A stretch of 24,946 nt of DNA, taken from positions 1-24,946 of the IMG/VR virus record IMGVR_UViG_3300023084_001865; one strand, written 5' to 3'. Position 1 is the first letter of the stretch. Each line of letters starts with the position of its first letter. Of the stretch, positions 16,104-23,688 are shown in pieces. The notes under the pieces were generated by a model. That model ran no database searches and was not told the origin of the DNA. It saw nothing but the letters and a program-made list of their open reading frames with translations. A program made the position numbers and the translations under genes. The stretch comes from a virus.

Positions 16104-16693
16104 TGCCTGATGTAGATATAGATTTCTTTGACAGGGACGGAGTCCTCAAGTTATTCAAACACACACCAGCATCCATGATCAAAGATGGTAAATCAGAGAA
16201 GCACAAGACTGGAGTGTATTTTCATGCGATACCCGAACACCCAGTGACCGGACATTCTACCCTTGACTACAAGAAAGCCGAGGATAGAGGCTACTTCAAG
16301 ATAGACATGTTGAATGTCAACATATACAAGGAAGTAAAATCAGAACAGGAACTGGTAGAACTGATGATACAGGAACCGGATTGGGATATGCTGAAAGACC
16401 CAAAGATAGTCGAAAACCTTTTCCACCTGAACGGTCATTTCAATATCGTGTCCAAACTGGAACCCAGGAACATAGAACAACTGGCGGCAGTGCTGGCCAT
16501 TATACGTCCGGCCAAGCGACAGTTGATGTACAAGGACTGGCTTGACATCATGAAGGAAGTCTGGGTACGACCCACAGATGGATCATACTTCTTCAAGAAA
16601 TCACACGCAATAGCATACGCACAGGCAATTGTTGTACAGATGAATCTGATCACACGTGCTAAATATAGTTTTGATGCTACATCAAAAACCTAA
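16103..16693 (+). CDS. Miniature DNA polymerase III alpha (DnaE)-like protein
   Basis: The 196-aa protein has the sequence blocks of the bacterial C-family polymerase palm and fingers in the right order but greatly shortened. PDVDIDF (2-8, D5 and D7) matches PDFDVDF with its two catalytic aspartates. TGVYFHAIP...PVT...AEDRGYFKID (36-68, D68) matches the segment ending in VKFD with the third catalytic aspartate. LFHLNGHFNIVSKLEP then IEQLAAVLAIIRPA (107-137) matches the block ending ALVALFRPG, and KKSHAIAYA (165-173) matches NKSHSAAYA. PHP, beta-binding and OB domains are absent. Known DnaE proteins are about 1,100 residues. Whether it polymerises, regulates or decoys is unknown. Confidence 0.72.
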   Translation: MPDVDIDFFDRDGVLKLFKHTPASMIKDGKSEKHKTGVYFHAIPEHPVTGHSTLDYKKAEDRGYFKIDMLNVNIYKEVKSEQELVELMIQEPDWDMLKDPKIVENLFHLNGHFNIVSKLEPRNIEQLAAVLAIIRPAKRQLMYKDWLDIMKEVWVRPTDGSYFFKKSHAIAYAQAIVVQMNLITRAKYSFDATSKT

Positions 16694-16832
16694 GAAAAAA
16701 AAATCCAAACATATCAAAAAAAATCATCGCCGTTCTCTCCGGGACGAATATAATTCATATCAGAAAAATAATCCATTGACTCGTTATGTTGAGAGGGTGT
16801 GTGGTGTTAATAGTAATGAAAAAAAACTTTAA
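16674..16832 (+). CDS. Candidate very basic 52-aa protein
   Basis: A small frame starts at ATG 16674 inside the end of the DnaE-like gene and runs to TAA 16830-16832. It fills the 135-base gap before the convergent gene. The product begins MLHQKPKKKKSKHIKKNHRR and continues SLRDEYNSYQKNNPLTRYVE. About a third of its residues are Lys, Arg or His in the first half, suggesting nucleic-acid binding. No good Shine-Dalgarno is seen (upstream is TATAGTTTTG), and poly-A runs can create such frames by chance, so support is modest: the placement, the clean 4-base overlap with the neighbour and the lack of other content here. Confidence 0.4.
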   Translation: MLHQKPKKKKSKHIKKNHRRSLRDEYNSYQKNNPLTRYVERVCGVNSNEKKL

Positions 16833-17203
16833 ACTGGTTTTCTTACCAACTGTATAGTTTTTCGTTTTATTCTTTTCTTTGAAATGTCAGAAAGCCTCAC
16901 AGTAGGACCGTGAACTATTTCGACATCTTTAGAATTGAGTGTTACCAATGTTGTACGGAAGTAACGAAATTCACCTTTGAGGAATATGTTAATAGGCAGT
17001 TTTCGGTTTGATTCGTGCCACCAAGCCTCGCCACACTTCAGGAACTTCATCTTGTCCTGTGGTAGCATTAATCTACCGTAATCATAGAAACTGATCACGT
17101 TGGCATCTTCGTTCTGTACTATGCCCACATACTCCAGGTCACCCTTTCGAATCAGGCTCAGGAAGGGAAATTTGTCCCTCAGAGTGTTAAAAATTTCGTT
17201 CAT
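16829..17203 (-). CDS. Unknown 124-aa protein, minus strand
   Basis: The protein starts MNEIFNTLRDKFPFLSLIRKG and contains YVGIVQNEDANVISFYDYG, then GEAWWHESNRKLPINIFL and a basic C-terminus (SKKRIKRKTIQLVRKPV). The Trp-rich WWHESNRKLPI segment looks strongly conserved in type, but I cannot name the family. I believe related proteins are present in other marine T4-like phages. It is a lone minus-strand gene between two plus-strand units, and its start is only 32 bases from that of the virion protein, with the late octamer between them. Confidence 0.65.
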   Translation of the reverse strand: MNEIFNTLRDKFPFLSLIRKGDLEYVGIVQNEDANVISFYDYGRLMLPQDKMKFLKCGEAWWHESNRKLPINIFLKGEFRYFRTTLVTLNSKDVEIVHGPTVRLSDISKKRIKRKTIQLVRKPV

Positions 17204-17211
17204 TCTATATC

Positions 17212-17219
17212 TATAAATA
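17212..17219 (+). promoter_or_regulatory. T4-type late promoter octamer (exact TATAAATA)
   Basis: TATAAATA is an exact match to the T4 late promoter consensus, recognised by the phage sigma factor gp55 with gp33 and the sliding clamp. It lies 16 bases before the ATG at 17236. With the usual spacing, transcription would start near 17226 and leave a leader of about 10 bases with no Shine-Dalgarno. Its position directly before a virion-type gene is what one expects. Confidence 0.75.
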
Positions 17220-17235
17220 CTGTTAAATATGTACT

Positions 17236-18039
17236 ATGCAAACAGTCTCAAGGTATTTACTAGATCAATTGGTAATAGCCTACATAAATGGTTATCACGG
17301 GAGGAACTCAAAGGTGTACGATAGACGTTTAACACTACACAGAGGGGTCAACAACCCCATAACATTCACGTTCAAGAACGAGGATCAGAAGGCACAGGAT
17401 ATTACGAGCAAGACCTACGAGTTCAACATGATCGATTCAGAGACCAAGAAAGCGGTGTTGACCAAGACGTTAACCATACTGGACGACGGGTCAACAGTAA
17501 GCACGAAAGGTGATGCCAGTTGTACGATAACAGAGGGAGACCTATTATCACTGGATGCCAAGTTCTACAACTTCGCAGTGCGTGAAATCAAGTCAGATGG
17601 TAGCAGAGAGATCACATATTCAGACACAGGATATGCGGCCGCGGGTACCATAGAACTGTTAGATGGTGCTTACCCAGAGTTCGTTGCCAGCACAGAAGTT
17701 TCAAGTTTCACAGCAGTGGGCGGACCACTGACCTACACATCAGGATCCGTAGATGCCAGACCAGGCATCAATAACAACAAGGCACTACACACAATCGCAG
17801 TGTACACCAAAAACTTCTCAGGCACACTGAGAGTTCAAGGCACCATGAGTGCTAGTCCGGGATCCAGTGATTGGTTTGACATCACCATGGATGGTGCGTC
17901 ATCTACTGCCAACACCTTTTCCAGTTCAACCACGGTAACCAACTACAACTTCTATGGTGTTTACCACAATGTGAGATTCAGTTGGGGGAACGATAGTGGT
18001 AACACTGGCGTGATTGACAAAATCCTATATAGACAGTAA
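17236..18039 (+). CDS. Virion structural protein with BppU-like beta domain
   Basis: The 267-aa protein begins with a helix (TVSRYLLDQLVIAYINGY), then a beta domain with RGVNNPITFTFKNEDQ, a TYEFNMIDSETKKAVLTK strand pair, GDASCTITEGDLLSL and FAVREIKSDGSREITYSDTG. This is the pattern of BppU-type N-terminal domains of phage baseplate or fibre proteins. The C-terminal part is Ser/Thr/Gly/Asn rich with a second beta domain (TKNFSGTLRVQGTM; SDWFDITMDG; YHNVRFSWGN). No signal peptide is present. The exact late octamer just upstream supports late expression. A neck, tail or fibre location cannot be chosen from sequence. Confidence 0.75.
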   Translation: MQTVSRYLLDQLVIAYINGYHGRNSKVYDRRLTLHRGVNNPITFTFKNEDQKAQDITSKTYEFNMIDSETKKAVLTKTLTILDDGSTVSTKGDASCTITEGDLLSLDAKFYNFAVREIKSDGSREITYSDTGYAAAGTIELLDGAYPEFVASTEVSSFTAVGGPLTYTSGSVDARPGINNNKALHTIAVYTKNFSGTLRVQGTMSASPGSSDWFDITMDGASSTANTFSSSTTVTNYNFYGVYHNVRFSWGNDSGNTGVIDKILYRQ

Positions 18040-18049
18040 AATATAGTTT

Positions 18050-19063
18050 ATGAATCTGATCCAGTCTACTATTCTGACGAGTTTACCTGCGGGTAGGAAG
18101 AAGACACCCAGCGGTTGGATAAGTTTCAACGCACCTTGCTGTGTGTACAACGGCGAGTCCGCAGACAAGAAGAAAAGGGGAGGCATAATGACCAGCGCTG
18201 ATGGCACGGTCAGTTATCACTGCTTCAACTGTGGCTTCAAGGCCAGTTACGTGATAGGCAGGAAACTGTCCCGCAAGATGAGACAGTTCATGGGCTACAT
18301 AGGCATACCAGAGGACACCATACGCAAGTTGGCCATAGAGGCCATGCGAGAGGAGGAAAGCGACATCAAGTACGAGAAGAAGAAATTCGTTACATTCAAG
18401 AAAAAATCATTACCTAAAAACACACACAAACTAGACGTTTGGTTAGAAAAGTACATGGCCAACGATCTCACCGAACCACAATGGAAAAAGATCGATGGAT
18501 TGCTAAAGTATTTAGAAAATAGAGGAATAGGTGCAGACTGGTATGACTTCATGTATTCACCAGACAAGACATGGGACGTACATCAAAGACTGTTGATCCC
18601 ATTCTACTGGAGGGGTGAGATAGTCGGATTCACAGGTCGTATGTTTGAAGAATCAGATGGTGTCAAATATTACACAGATGTTTGGCCGGGCTACGTGTTC
18701 AACATGGATGCTCAAGACTGGACCAGGAAGTTTGTACTAGTTACAGAAGGTCCGTTCGATGCCATAGCCGTTTCGGGTGTGAGCATATTGGGATCAGAGA
18801 TAAATGAAACACAGAGAGAATTGATAGAGGGACTAGGAAGGCAAGTGATAGTTGTACCAGACAGGGACGCACCAGGTCAGAAGTTGATAGATCAAGCCAC
18901 CGAGTTTGGATGGAGTGTGGCATTCCCAAAATGGCAAGACGGCGTAAATGATGTCGCGGAGGCCGTAAATCAATACGGTAGAATGTTCACTATACAGTCG
19001 ATCCTAAAAACAACAGAGACGAGTAAATTGAAAATAGATCTTAAAAGGAAGATACGTGATTGA
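18050..19063 (+). CDS. 61: DNA primase, T4 gp61-like
   Basis: The 337-aa protein (T4 gp61 is 342) has an N-terminal zinc-ribbon region with C30, C31, H57, C58 and C61 in YHCFNCGFKA. A TOPRIM catalytic domain follows, with VTEGPFDAIA (231-240, Glu 233), LGSEIN (247-252) and VVPDRDAPGQ (268-277, Asp 271 and Asp 273). It makes RNA primers for lagging-strand synthesis and works with the gp41 helicase encoded just downstream at 19960. The radical SAM gene between the two overlaps its stop by 8 bases. The order primase then helicase supports the T4-like assignment. Confidence 0.92.
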   Translation: MNLIQSTILTSLPAGRKKTPSGWISFNAPCCVYNGESADKKKRGGIMTSADGTVSYHCFNCGFKASYVIGRKLSRKMRQFMGYIGIPEDTIRKLAIEAMREEESDIKYEKKKFVTFKKKSLPKNTHKLDVWLEKYMANDLTEPQWKKIDGLLKYLENRGIGADWYDFMYSPDKTWDVHQRLLIPFYWRGEIVGFTGRMFEESDGVKYYTDVWPGYVFNMDAQDWTRKFVLVTEGPFDAIAVSGVSILGSEINETQRELIEGLGRQVIVVPDRDAPGQKLIDQATEFGWSVAFPKWQDGVNDVAEAVNQYGRMFTIQSILKTTETSKLKIDLKRKIRD

Positions 19064-19967
19064 TTTCCATATAGAACCTACCAGTAAATGCACTCTGGAG
19101 TGTCCGTTGTGCTCAAGGACTTGGTTCTATGAAAAATATAAAAAAAGATCCTTACACGAAGTTGATGTGGATAATCTCACTAGGTTTGTTGGCAAGAATA
19201 AAAAACTTTCACTATGTGGCAACCATGGTGACCCGATATACCATTCAAAATTCATTGAGCTCTGTAGGAAACTCAAAGACAATAACTGCGAGTTAAGAAT
19301 TATAACAAACGGTTCCTCCAAAACAAAAAAATGGTGGCAAGAACTTAATTCGGTTCTTGAAGAGAACGACACAATCGTTTTCTCCATAGACGGCTTGGAA
19401 GATACTAATCACATATACAGGATCAATGCCAAATGGAAATCTATCATGGATGCTATCCAAGTATTACAAACACGCAAGTGTAAAATTCAATGGAAGTTCA
19501 TTGTTTTCAAACACAACCAACATCAAATCAAAGATGCGGAAGCATTGTCAAAAAAGATAGGATTTGATCAGTTTAACGTGGAACACAGCGATAGGTGGTT
19601 GGGCAAAAAGGACCTAATGCCAGACAAGGAGTTCGTTGACGAAGGGTACAAACAGTCAGAGGAGATTCTTACAAACCCAAACTTTACCACAACAATGTCA
19701 CCAAGATGTTTAAGAGATGGCATGCCTGGTAATAGTTTGTACATAGATGCCGAAGGTGATTTCTATCCTTGTTGCTGGATGGCAAGTTATCATTACAAAT
19801 ATAAAAGTATTTTCTCCCCAAAGGTAAAAAGATCGTTCAATATCAAAGACAACACGATAGAAGATATCCTAGAATGGGCTGAGGTAAAAGAGTTCTTTGA
19901 TTCAACAAAACAATTTACATCTGCCCACGAATGTTGTAAAATAAAGTGCGGAGTAAAAAATGGCTGA
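19056..19967 (+). CDS. Radical SAM enzyme with C-terminal SPASM-like cysteines
   Basis: The start is a GTG at 19056 preceded by AAAAGGAA. The next ATG would remove the cluster motif. The 303-aa protein has the radical SAM signature C12-x3-C16-x2-C19 (KCTLECPLCS), then LCGNHGDP as the SAM-contact loop, and ITNGSS. The end has Cys 239 and 240 (YPCCW) and Cys 293, 294 and 298 (ECCKIKCG), fitting an auxiliary SPASM or twitch-type cluster. Such enzymes modify peptides, sugars or cofactors. It overlaps primase and helicase genes by 8 bases on each side, an insertion into a replication unit. Substrate unknown. Confidence 0.87.
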   Translation: MIDFHIEPTSKCTLECPLCSRTWFYEKYKKRSLHEVDVDNLTRFVGKNKKLSLCGNHGDPIYHSKFIELCRKLKDNNCELRIITNGSSKTKKWWQELNSVLEENDTIVFSIDGLEDTNHIYRINAKWKSIMDAIQVLQTRKCKIQWKFIVFKHNQHQIKDAEALSKKIGFDQFNVEHSDRWLGKKDLMPDKEFVDEGYKQSEEILTNPNFTTTMSPRCLRDGMPGNSLYIDAEGDFYPCCWMASYHYKYKSIFSPKVKRSFNIKDNTIEDILEWAEVKEFFDSTKQFTSAHECCKIKCGVKNG

Positions 19968-21399
19968 ATATACGTTCGACGTACAGAAACTTTATATAGA
20001 GATGTTATTGGCGGATGCGGAATCGTTCGCAAGAGCACAGAACATATTCAAACCGGAATCGTTTGATCGTAAACTACAGCCTATTGCCAAATTCATCAAG
20101 GACTACATGGACGAATACAAGGTCATGCCGGACGTGGAACAGGTCAACGCCAAACACGATGTAAAACTTAAATCGGCCAAGGATCTAGATCCAAGTCACT
20201 TCAATTGGTTGCTGGACGAGTTTGAAACTTTTTCGAGACACAAGGCACTGGAACATGCCATACTACAATCAGCGGACCTGCTGGAGAAGGGCGATTACGC
20301 CCCCGTGGAAGACATGGTCAAGGAAGCGGTCAGCGTGGGACTCACACGTGACCTAGGCACGGACTACTTCGAGGATCCTAAAGGAAGGCTAACTGCCCTC
20401 AAGGACAACAACGGTCAGATCAGCACGGGCTGGGCCAACCTCGACAAGAAACTGTTTGGTGGATTCAACAGAGGAGAACTAAACATCTTTGCAGGTGGAT
20501 CAGGTGCGGGTAAGAGTTTGTTCCTACAGAATCTCGCGGTGAACTGGGCCACTGCTGGTCTGAACGTGTGTTACATATCTTTTGAATTGAGTGAGCAACT
20601 GACGGCCATGAGGTTGGATGCCATGATGACCAACATACCCACACGTAAGGTGTTCCCGGAGATAGACAACGTGGAGATGAAAGTCAAGATGATGGCTAAG
20701 AAATCTGGAATACTACAGATCAAATACCTGCCAAGTGGTAGCAACGTGTTAGACGTAAGAACGTATCTCAAAGAACTTGAACTGAAAACCAAGAAGAAGA
20801 TAGATTGTATACTGATAGATTATCTAGATCTCATGATGCCGAAGAGCAAGAAGATATCCCCCGCAGACTTGTTCATCAAGGACAAGTATGTGTCTGAAGA
20901 ACTTAGGAACTTGGTCGTAGAGAAACAGTGTGTGTTGGCGACGGCATCACAATTGAACAGGGCTTCAGTGGAAGAGATAGAGTTTGATCACAGTCACATT
21001 TCAGGTGGACTGTCCAAGATACAGACAGCAGACAACGTGATAGGGATATTCACAAGTAGAGCCATGAAAGAGCGTGGCAGATATCAGATACAATTCATGA
21101 AGACAAGATCAAGTTCGGGTGTGGGACAGAAAGTTGACTTGGAGTTTGACGTGGACAGTTTACGTATCAGAAGCCTGGACGAGGATGAGTCACAGAGCTA
21201 CAATCAACAGGGCAAGAACAAGATATACGATTCATTGAAACAGACCTCCAAAGTCACAGGCGGTACCGACACAGATGCTAGATCCGAGATTCCCGATCCA
21301 AGAAAAGGCGATAACTTAGGTATTAAAGTCAAAGCCACAGTTGAAGGTGGCAAACTGAGACAACTGCTCAACGATCTACACTCCGACGAGGAGCAATGA
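19960..21399 (+). CDS. 41: Replicative DNA helicase, T4 gp41-like (DnaB family)
   Basis: The 479-aa protein (T4 gp41 is 475) has an N-terminal helical domain (1-130) and a RecA-type core. The core contains STGWANLDKKLFGGFNRGEL (155-174), Walker A GGSGAGKS (179-186), ISFELSEQ, Walker B CILIDYLDLM (283-292), TASQLNRAS and ISGGLSKIQTADNV, all DnaB motifs in order. It forms a hexamer on the lagging strand, unwinds the fork 5'-3' and recruits the gp61 primase. The C-terminal 60 residues are acidic and variable. The ATG overlaps the radical SAM stop. After it comes a 105-base spacer with a late-type promoter. Confidence 0.93.
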   Translation: MAEYTFDVQKLYIEMLLADAESFARAQNIFKPESFDRKLQPIAKFIKDYMDEYKVMPDVEQVNAKHDVKLKSAKDLDPSHFNWLLDEFETFSRHKALEHAILQSADLLEKGDYAPVEDMVKEAVSVGLTRDLGTDYFEDPKGRLTALKDNNGQISTGWANLDKKLFGGFNRGELNIFAGGSGAGKSLFLQNLAVNWATAGLNVCYISFELSEQLTAMRLDAMMTNIPTRKVFPEIDNVEMKVKMMAKKSGILQIKYLPSGSNVLDVRTYLKELELKTKKKIDCILIDYLDLMMPKSKKISPADLFIKDKYVSEELRNLVVEKQCVLATASQLNRASVEEIEFDHSHISGGLSKIQTADNVIGIFTSRAMKERGRYQIQFMKTRSSSGVGQKVDLEFDVDSLRIRSLDEDESQSYNQQGKNKIYDSLKQTSKVTGGTDTDARSEIPDPRKGDNLGIKVKATVEGGKLRQLLNDLHSDEEQ

Positions 21400-21453
21400 T
21401 AAAGATTAACTTTATAAAATATACGTAGTTTTTTACCGAGAACATAAAAACAA

Positions 21454-21461
21454 CATAAATA
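21454..21461 (+). promoter_or_regulatory. T4-type late promoter octamer (CATAAATA, 7 of 8)
   Basis: CATAAATA differs from TATAAATA only at the first base and lies in the A/T-rich spacer between the helicase and the TRAP-type gene. Transcription would start near 21467, giving a leader of about 38 bases with a good Shine-Dalgarno (AGGAG at 21491-21495, 9 bases before the ATG). Confidence 0.55.
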
Positions 21462-21486
21462 AAGGTGTTATAACAAAAAATACCTT
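21462..21486 (+). other. Possible leader hairpin before the TRAP-type gene
   Basis: AAGGT at 21462-21466 can pair with ACCTT at 21482-21486, with a perfect 8-base palindrome GTTATAAC at 21467-21474 in the loop. The structure sits immediately before the ribosome-binding site. It is weak and A/T rich; it may modulate translation or be chance. If the late transcript starts at 21467, the left arm would be missing from it. Confidence 0.25.
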
Positions 21487-21504
21487 ATATAGGAGCATAG
21501 AACT

Positions 21505-22437
21505 ATGAGTATAAAAGTAAACTGGTTAATAGCTCACAAACCTGTGAATCTATTCATCAGAACAGCCGAAGCATTCAAAAAAGCGATTGCCGAGGCGACC
21601 GATGGAAAATACGAAATCGTAATCCATGAAAAAGAATCAGAAGAACATTTTATTGCCGAAACAGGGAAAACAACTGTTAAAGCACTAGCCGACAATGACT
21701 TCCAAATGAGTCAGACTGAAGTCTACCAAATTGGCAAGATGCACGAAGGAACAAGAGACTTCTTGGCCCTTGACTTACCTTTCTTGTTTGAGTCACACGA
21801 TCATTGTTCAGCAGTGATGGAAGGACCGATCGGTGAAGAGTTGAACAATAAACTACACAAGCACCTAAACGTAAAAGGTTTAGCATACACTTATTCAGGT
21901 GGATACAGAAACTTTGGTTCAAACAAAGAATTAAAGAACCTGTCTGACCTGGCAAATGCCAACAGCGTTAGGGTTGGTGGTAATCCGGTGTGCCAAGACT
22001 ACATCAAGGAACTTGGTGTTGACATCAACAGACAATCGATCCAATCAGCCGAACATTGGTTGAAGATAGATGAGATCGAAGCGGACTCTGTGGAAAACAC
22101 TTACACAAGATTCCCAGAAGCCAAATATTGGTTGAACACAAATCATAACATGTTCATCACGGATATCATGACTTCAGACGCATTCTGGAACACACTAGAT
22201 AACGATACCAAAGATATCTTCAAACAGACTGCGGTGAAAGTTGCGAGACTTGAAAGGAAATGGTCAGAAGAGGACCACGACGCTTTCGAGGCTTCGGCAG
22301 AAGTACATGGTAAAACCATAACTCCAATTTCAGAAGAGGACAAGGCTTTGATGAGAGAAAAAGCCGCTCCTGTCTACGAAAAATGGAGCAAGGAGTTATC
22401 TCCTAACTTGGTAGCAAATATCAAGAAATACAATTAG
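21505..22437 (+). CDS. TRAP-transporter DctP-type substrate-binding protein, no signal peptide
   Basis: The 310-aa protein has the TRAP periplasmic-binding layout: FKKAIAEATDGKYEIVIH (24-41), FLALDLPFLFESHDHC (86-101), a GGYRNFGSN strand (132-140), and SVRVGGNP (154-161) with the ligand-binding Arg at about 156. It ends with the long C-terminal helices (WNTLDNDTKDIFKQ; AAPVYEKWSKELSP). Bacterial relatives bind organic acids or similar solutes for the DctQM membrane subunits. Unlike them it starts MSIKVNWLIAH directly at the first strand, with no export signal. DctQ and DctM are not nearby. A Shine-Dalgarno and late-type octamer suggest late expression. Confidence 0.85.
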   Translation: MSIKVNWLIAHKPVNLFIRTAEAFKKAIAEATDGKYEIVIHEKESEEHFIAETGKTTVKALADNDFQMSQTEVYQIGKMHEGTRDFLALDLPFLFESHDHCSAVMEGPIGEELNNKLHKHLNVKGLAYTYSGGYRNFGSNKELKNLSDLANANSVRVGGNPVCQDYIKELGVDINRQSIQSAEHWLKIDEIEADSVENTYTRFPEAKYWLNTNHNMFITDIMTSDAFWNTLDNDTKDIFKQTAVKVARLERKWSEEDHDAFEASAEVHGKTITPISEEDKALMREKAAPVYEKWSKELSPNLVANIKKYN

Positions 22438-22450
22438 TAGTTCTACAGCA

Positions 22451-22458
22451 TTTAAATA
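22451..22458 (+). promoter_or_regulatory. Late-promoter-like octamer (TTTAAATA)
   Basis: TTTAAATA matches the T4 late octamer at 7 of 8 positions and lies in the 28-base gap before the oxygenase gene. It is only 7 bases from the ATG, so a transcript from it would be nearly leaderless. Chance occurrence in A/T-rich DNA is quite possible. Confidence 0.25.
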
Positions 22459-22465
22459 CTCGGGT

Positions 22466-23062
22466 ATGAAATTATCCGAGTATTTGAGCTGGTTAGATTC
22501 TGAGGAGTTTGACTACTACGCAGACACAGTAAAGTTCGCAGACCTTCAGCAGGAAGGATTCAAATTTTTAAAAAAAGTAAAGTTACCCCCATTACAATTC
22601 ATAAAAGAAATTACCACACAACCCAGGGCCGACGGCAAGGACCTAGAGAACGTGTACACCTACGGTCGACATCCATCACTGGACGAATGGGCGGAAAAAA
22701 ACTTTCCGGAACTGAAGTACAAACAAACACTAGTTCAACTACAGAAACCCGGAGACAAAGTGGATCCTCACGTGGACACACTACATGGACAAATAAGGAA
22801 ATGGATAGAACACGAACCAGAGTTAGCAAACATCGAACACTCCATGGAAAATCCCAATCCTAATTTCAAAGCAAGAAGATATTTTATAGGAGTCGAAGAC
22901 CGCGTTGATGGACAAGATTTTATCATAAACAATGTCAAATGGATTTGGGAGGAGGGAGATGTCATCTCTCTAAATGTGTGGAGAGCCACTCACAACACAA
23001 AAAATAACAGCAACAAGGATAGATACATAATCAAAATAACAGGACTAGAATCATGGACATAG
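22466..23062 (+). CDS. 2-oxoglutarate/Fe(II)-dependent oxygenase
   Basis: The 198-aa protein has the metal triad of this superfamily: H102 and D104 in VDPHVDT (HxD), and distal H176 in WRATHNTK. Arg 186 lies ten residues later and is placed to bind 2-oxoglutarate. Strands RRYFIGVED, DFIINNVKWIWEEGDVISLN and RYIIKITG form the double-stranded beta-helix. It resembles the prolyl/aspartyl hydroxylase-like oxygenases that are frequent in marine T4-like phages. The substrate (protein, nucleic acid or small molecule) cannot be read. Its stop lies inside the next gene's start region (10-base overlap), so the two are coupled. Confidence 0.82.
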   Translation: MKLSEYLSWLDSEEFDYYADTVKFADLQQEGFKFLKKVKLPPLQFIKEITTQPRADGKDLENVYTYGRHPSLDEWAEKNFPELKYKQTLVQLQKPGDKVDPHVDTLHGQIRKWIEHEPELANIEHSMENPNPNFKARRYFIGVEDRVDGQDFIINNVKWIWEEGDVISLNVWRATHNTKNNSNKDRYIIKITGLESWT

Positions 23063-23688
23063 AAAATATATGGCAACAATTCACCAAAAGACAGTTCGAG
23101 TACCTCAGTGATATTGTATCACATTCTAATGCCAAAACTGTTTGTGAAATAGGAGTATTTTGTGGTAGCGTTGCTAGAGCGATTTGGAAAGGAATGGAGA
23201 ACAGCGACAAAGAACTATATCTAATAGACAACTATTCGTTTCTACCAGAAAAGTTTAGAAAACCTTTTTTCAAAATGATAAAAAAAACTATTAGTAGCAA
23301 TGATAGAATACACACCCTGCTCGAAGATAGTCACAAATACGATTGGACGAAACACGATTTTATTATATTTTCACATGCCGATTATGATCATATGAAAAAT
23401 GATTTTGATAAATTGTTAACCGTCAATGTGAAGACAGTTGCTCTCGACATACCGTTTGGGTGTTTCAAAAGGACAACAACAATACTGGAAGCATTAAAGG
23501 ACAAGAAACTTAGACCACAATATTACATCGACGGCATGTTAATATGCGGACAGATGACACATTGTTCTCTTCCTACAGAGGAAGGTACATTGTTTGGAAA
23601 TCCAATACGATATGTGAAAAAGAAAAAAGGGTCTTATCAAACAGCAATAGATAAGATAGTAGGAAATCTAAAAGGCACTAAAGCGTAA
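23053..23688 (+). CDS. Class I SAM-dependent methyltransferase-like protein
   Basis: The 211-aa protein has a Rossmann motif I variant CEIGVFCGSVAR (31-42), an acidic end of strand 2 ELYLIDNYSF (54-63), a DS pair near residue 93, and FIIFSHADYDHMKNDF where class I methyltransferases of the Methyltransf_24 kind have their motif IV. It is not close to the two FkbM enzymes of the glycan island. The gene is A/T rich like the preceding oxygenase, and the two probably travel together. Product and substrate are unknown. Confidence 0.7.
   Translation: MDIENIWQQFTKRQFEYLSDIVSHSNAKTVCEIGVFCGSVARAIWKGMENSDKELYLIDNYSFLPEKFRKPFFKMIKKTISSNDRIHTLLEDSHKYDWTKHDFIIFSHADYDHMKNDFDKLLTVNVKTVALDIPFGCFKRTTTILEALKDKKLRPQYYIDGMLICGQMTHCSLPTEEGTLFGNPIRYVKKKKGSYQTAIDKIVGNLKGTKA

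Noticed and set aside
22437-22447. Small GTAGTTCTAC inverted repeat after the TRAP-type gene as a terminator
   Set aside because: The stem is only four pairs and no T-run follows.
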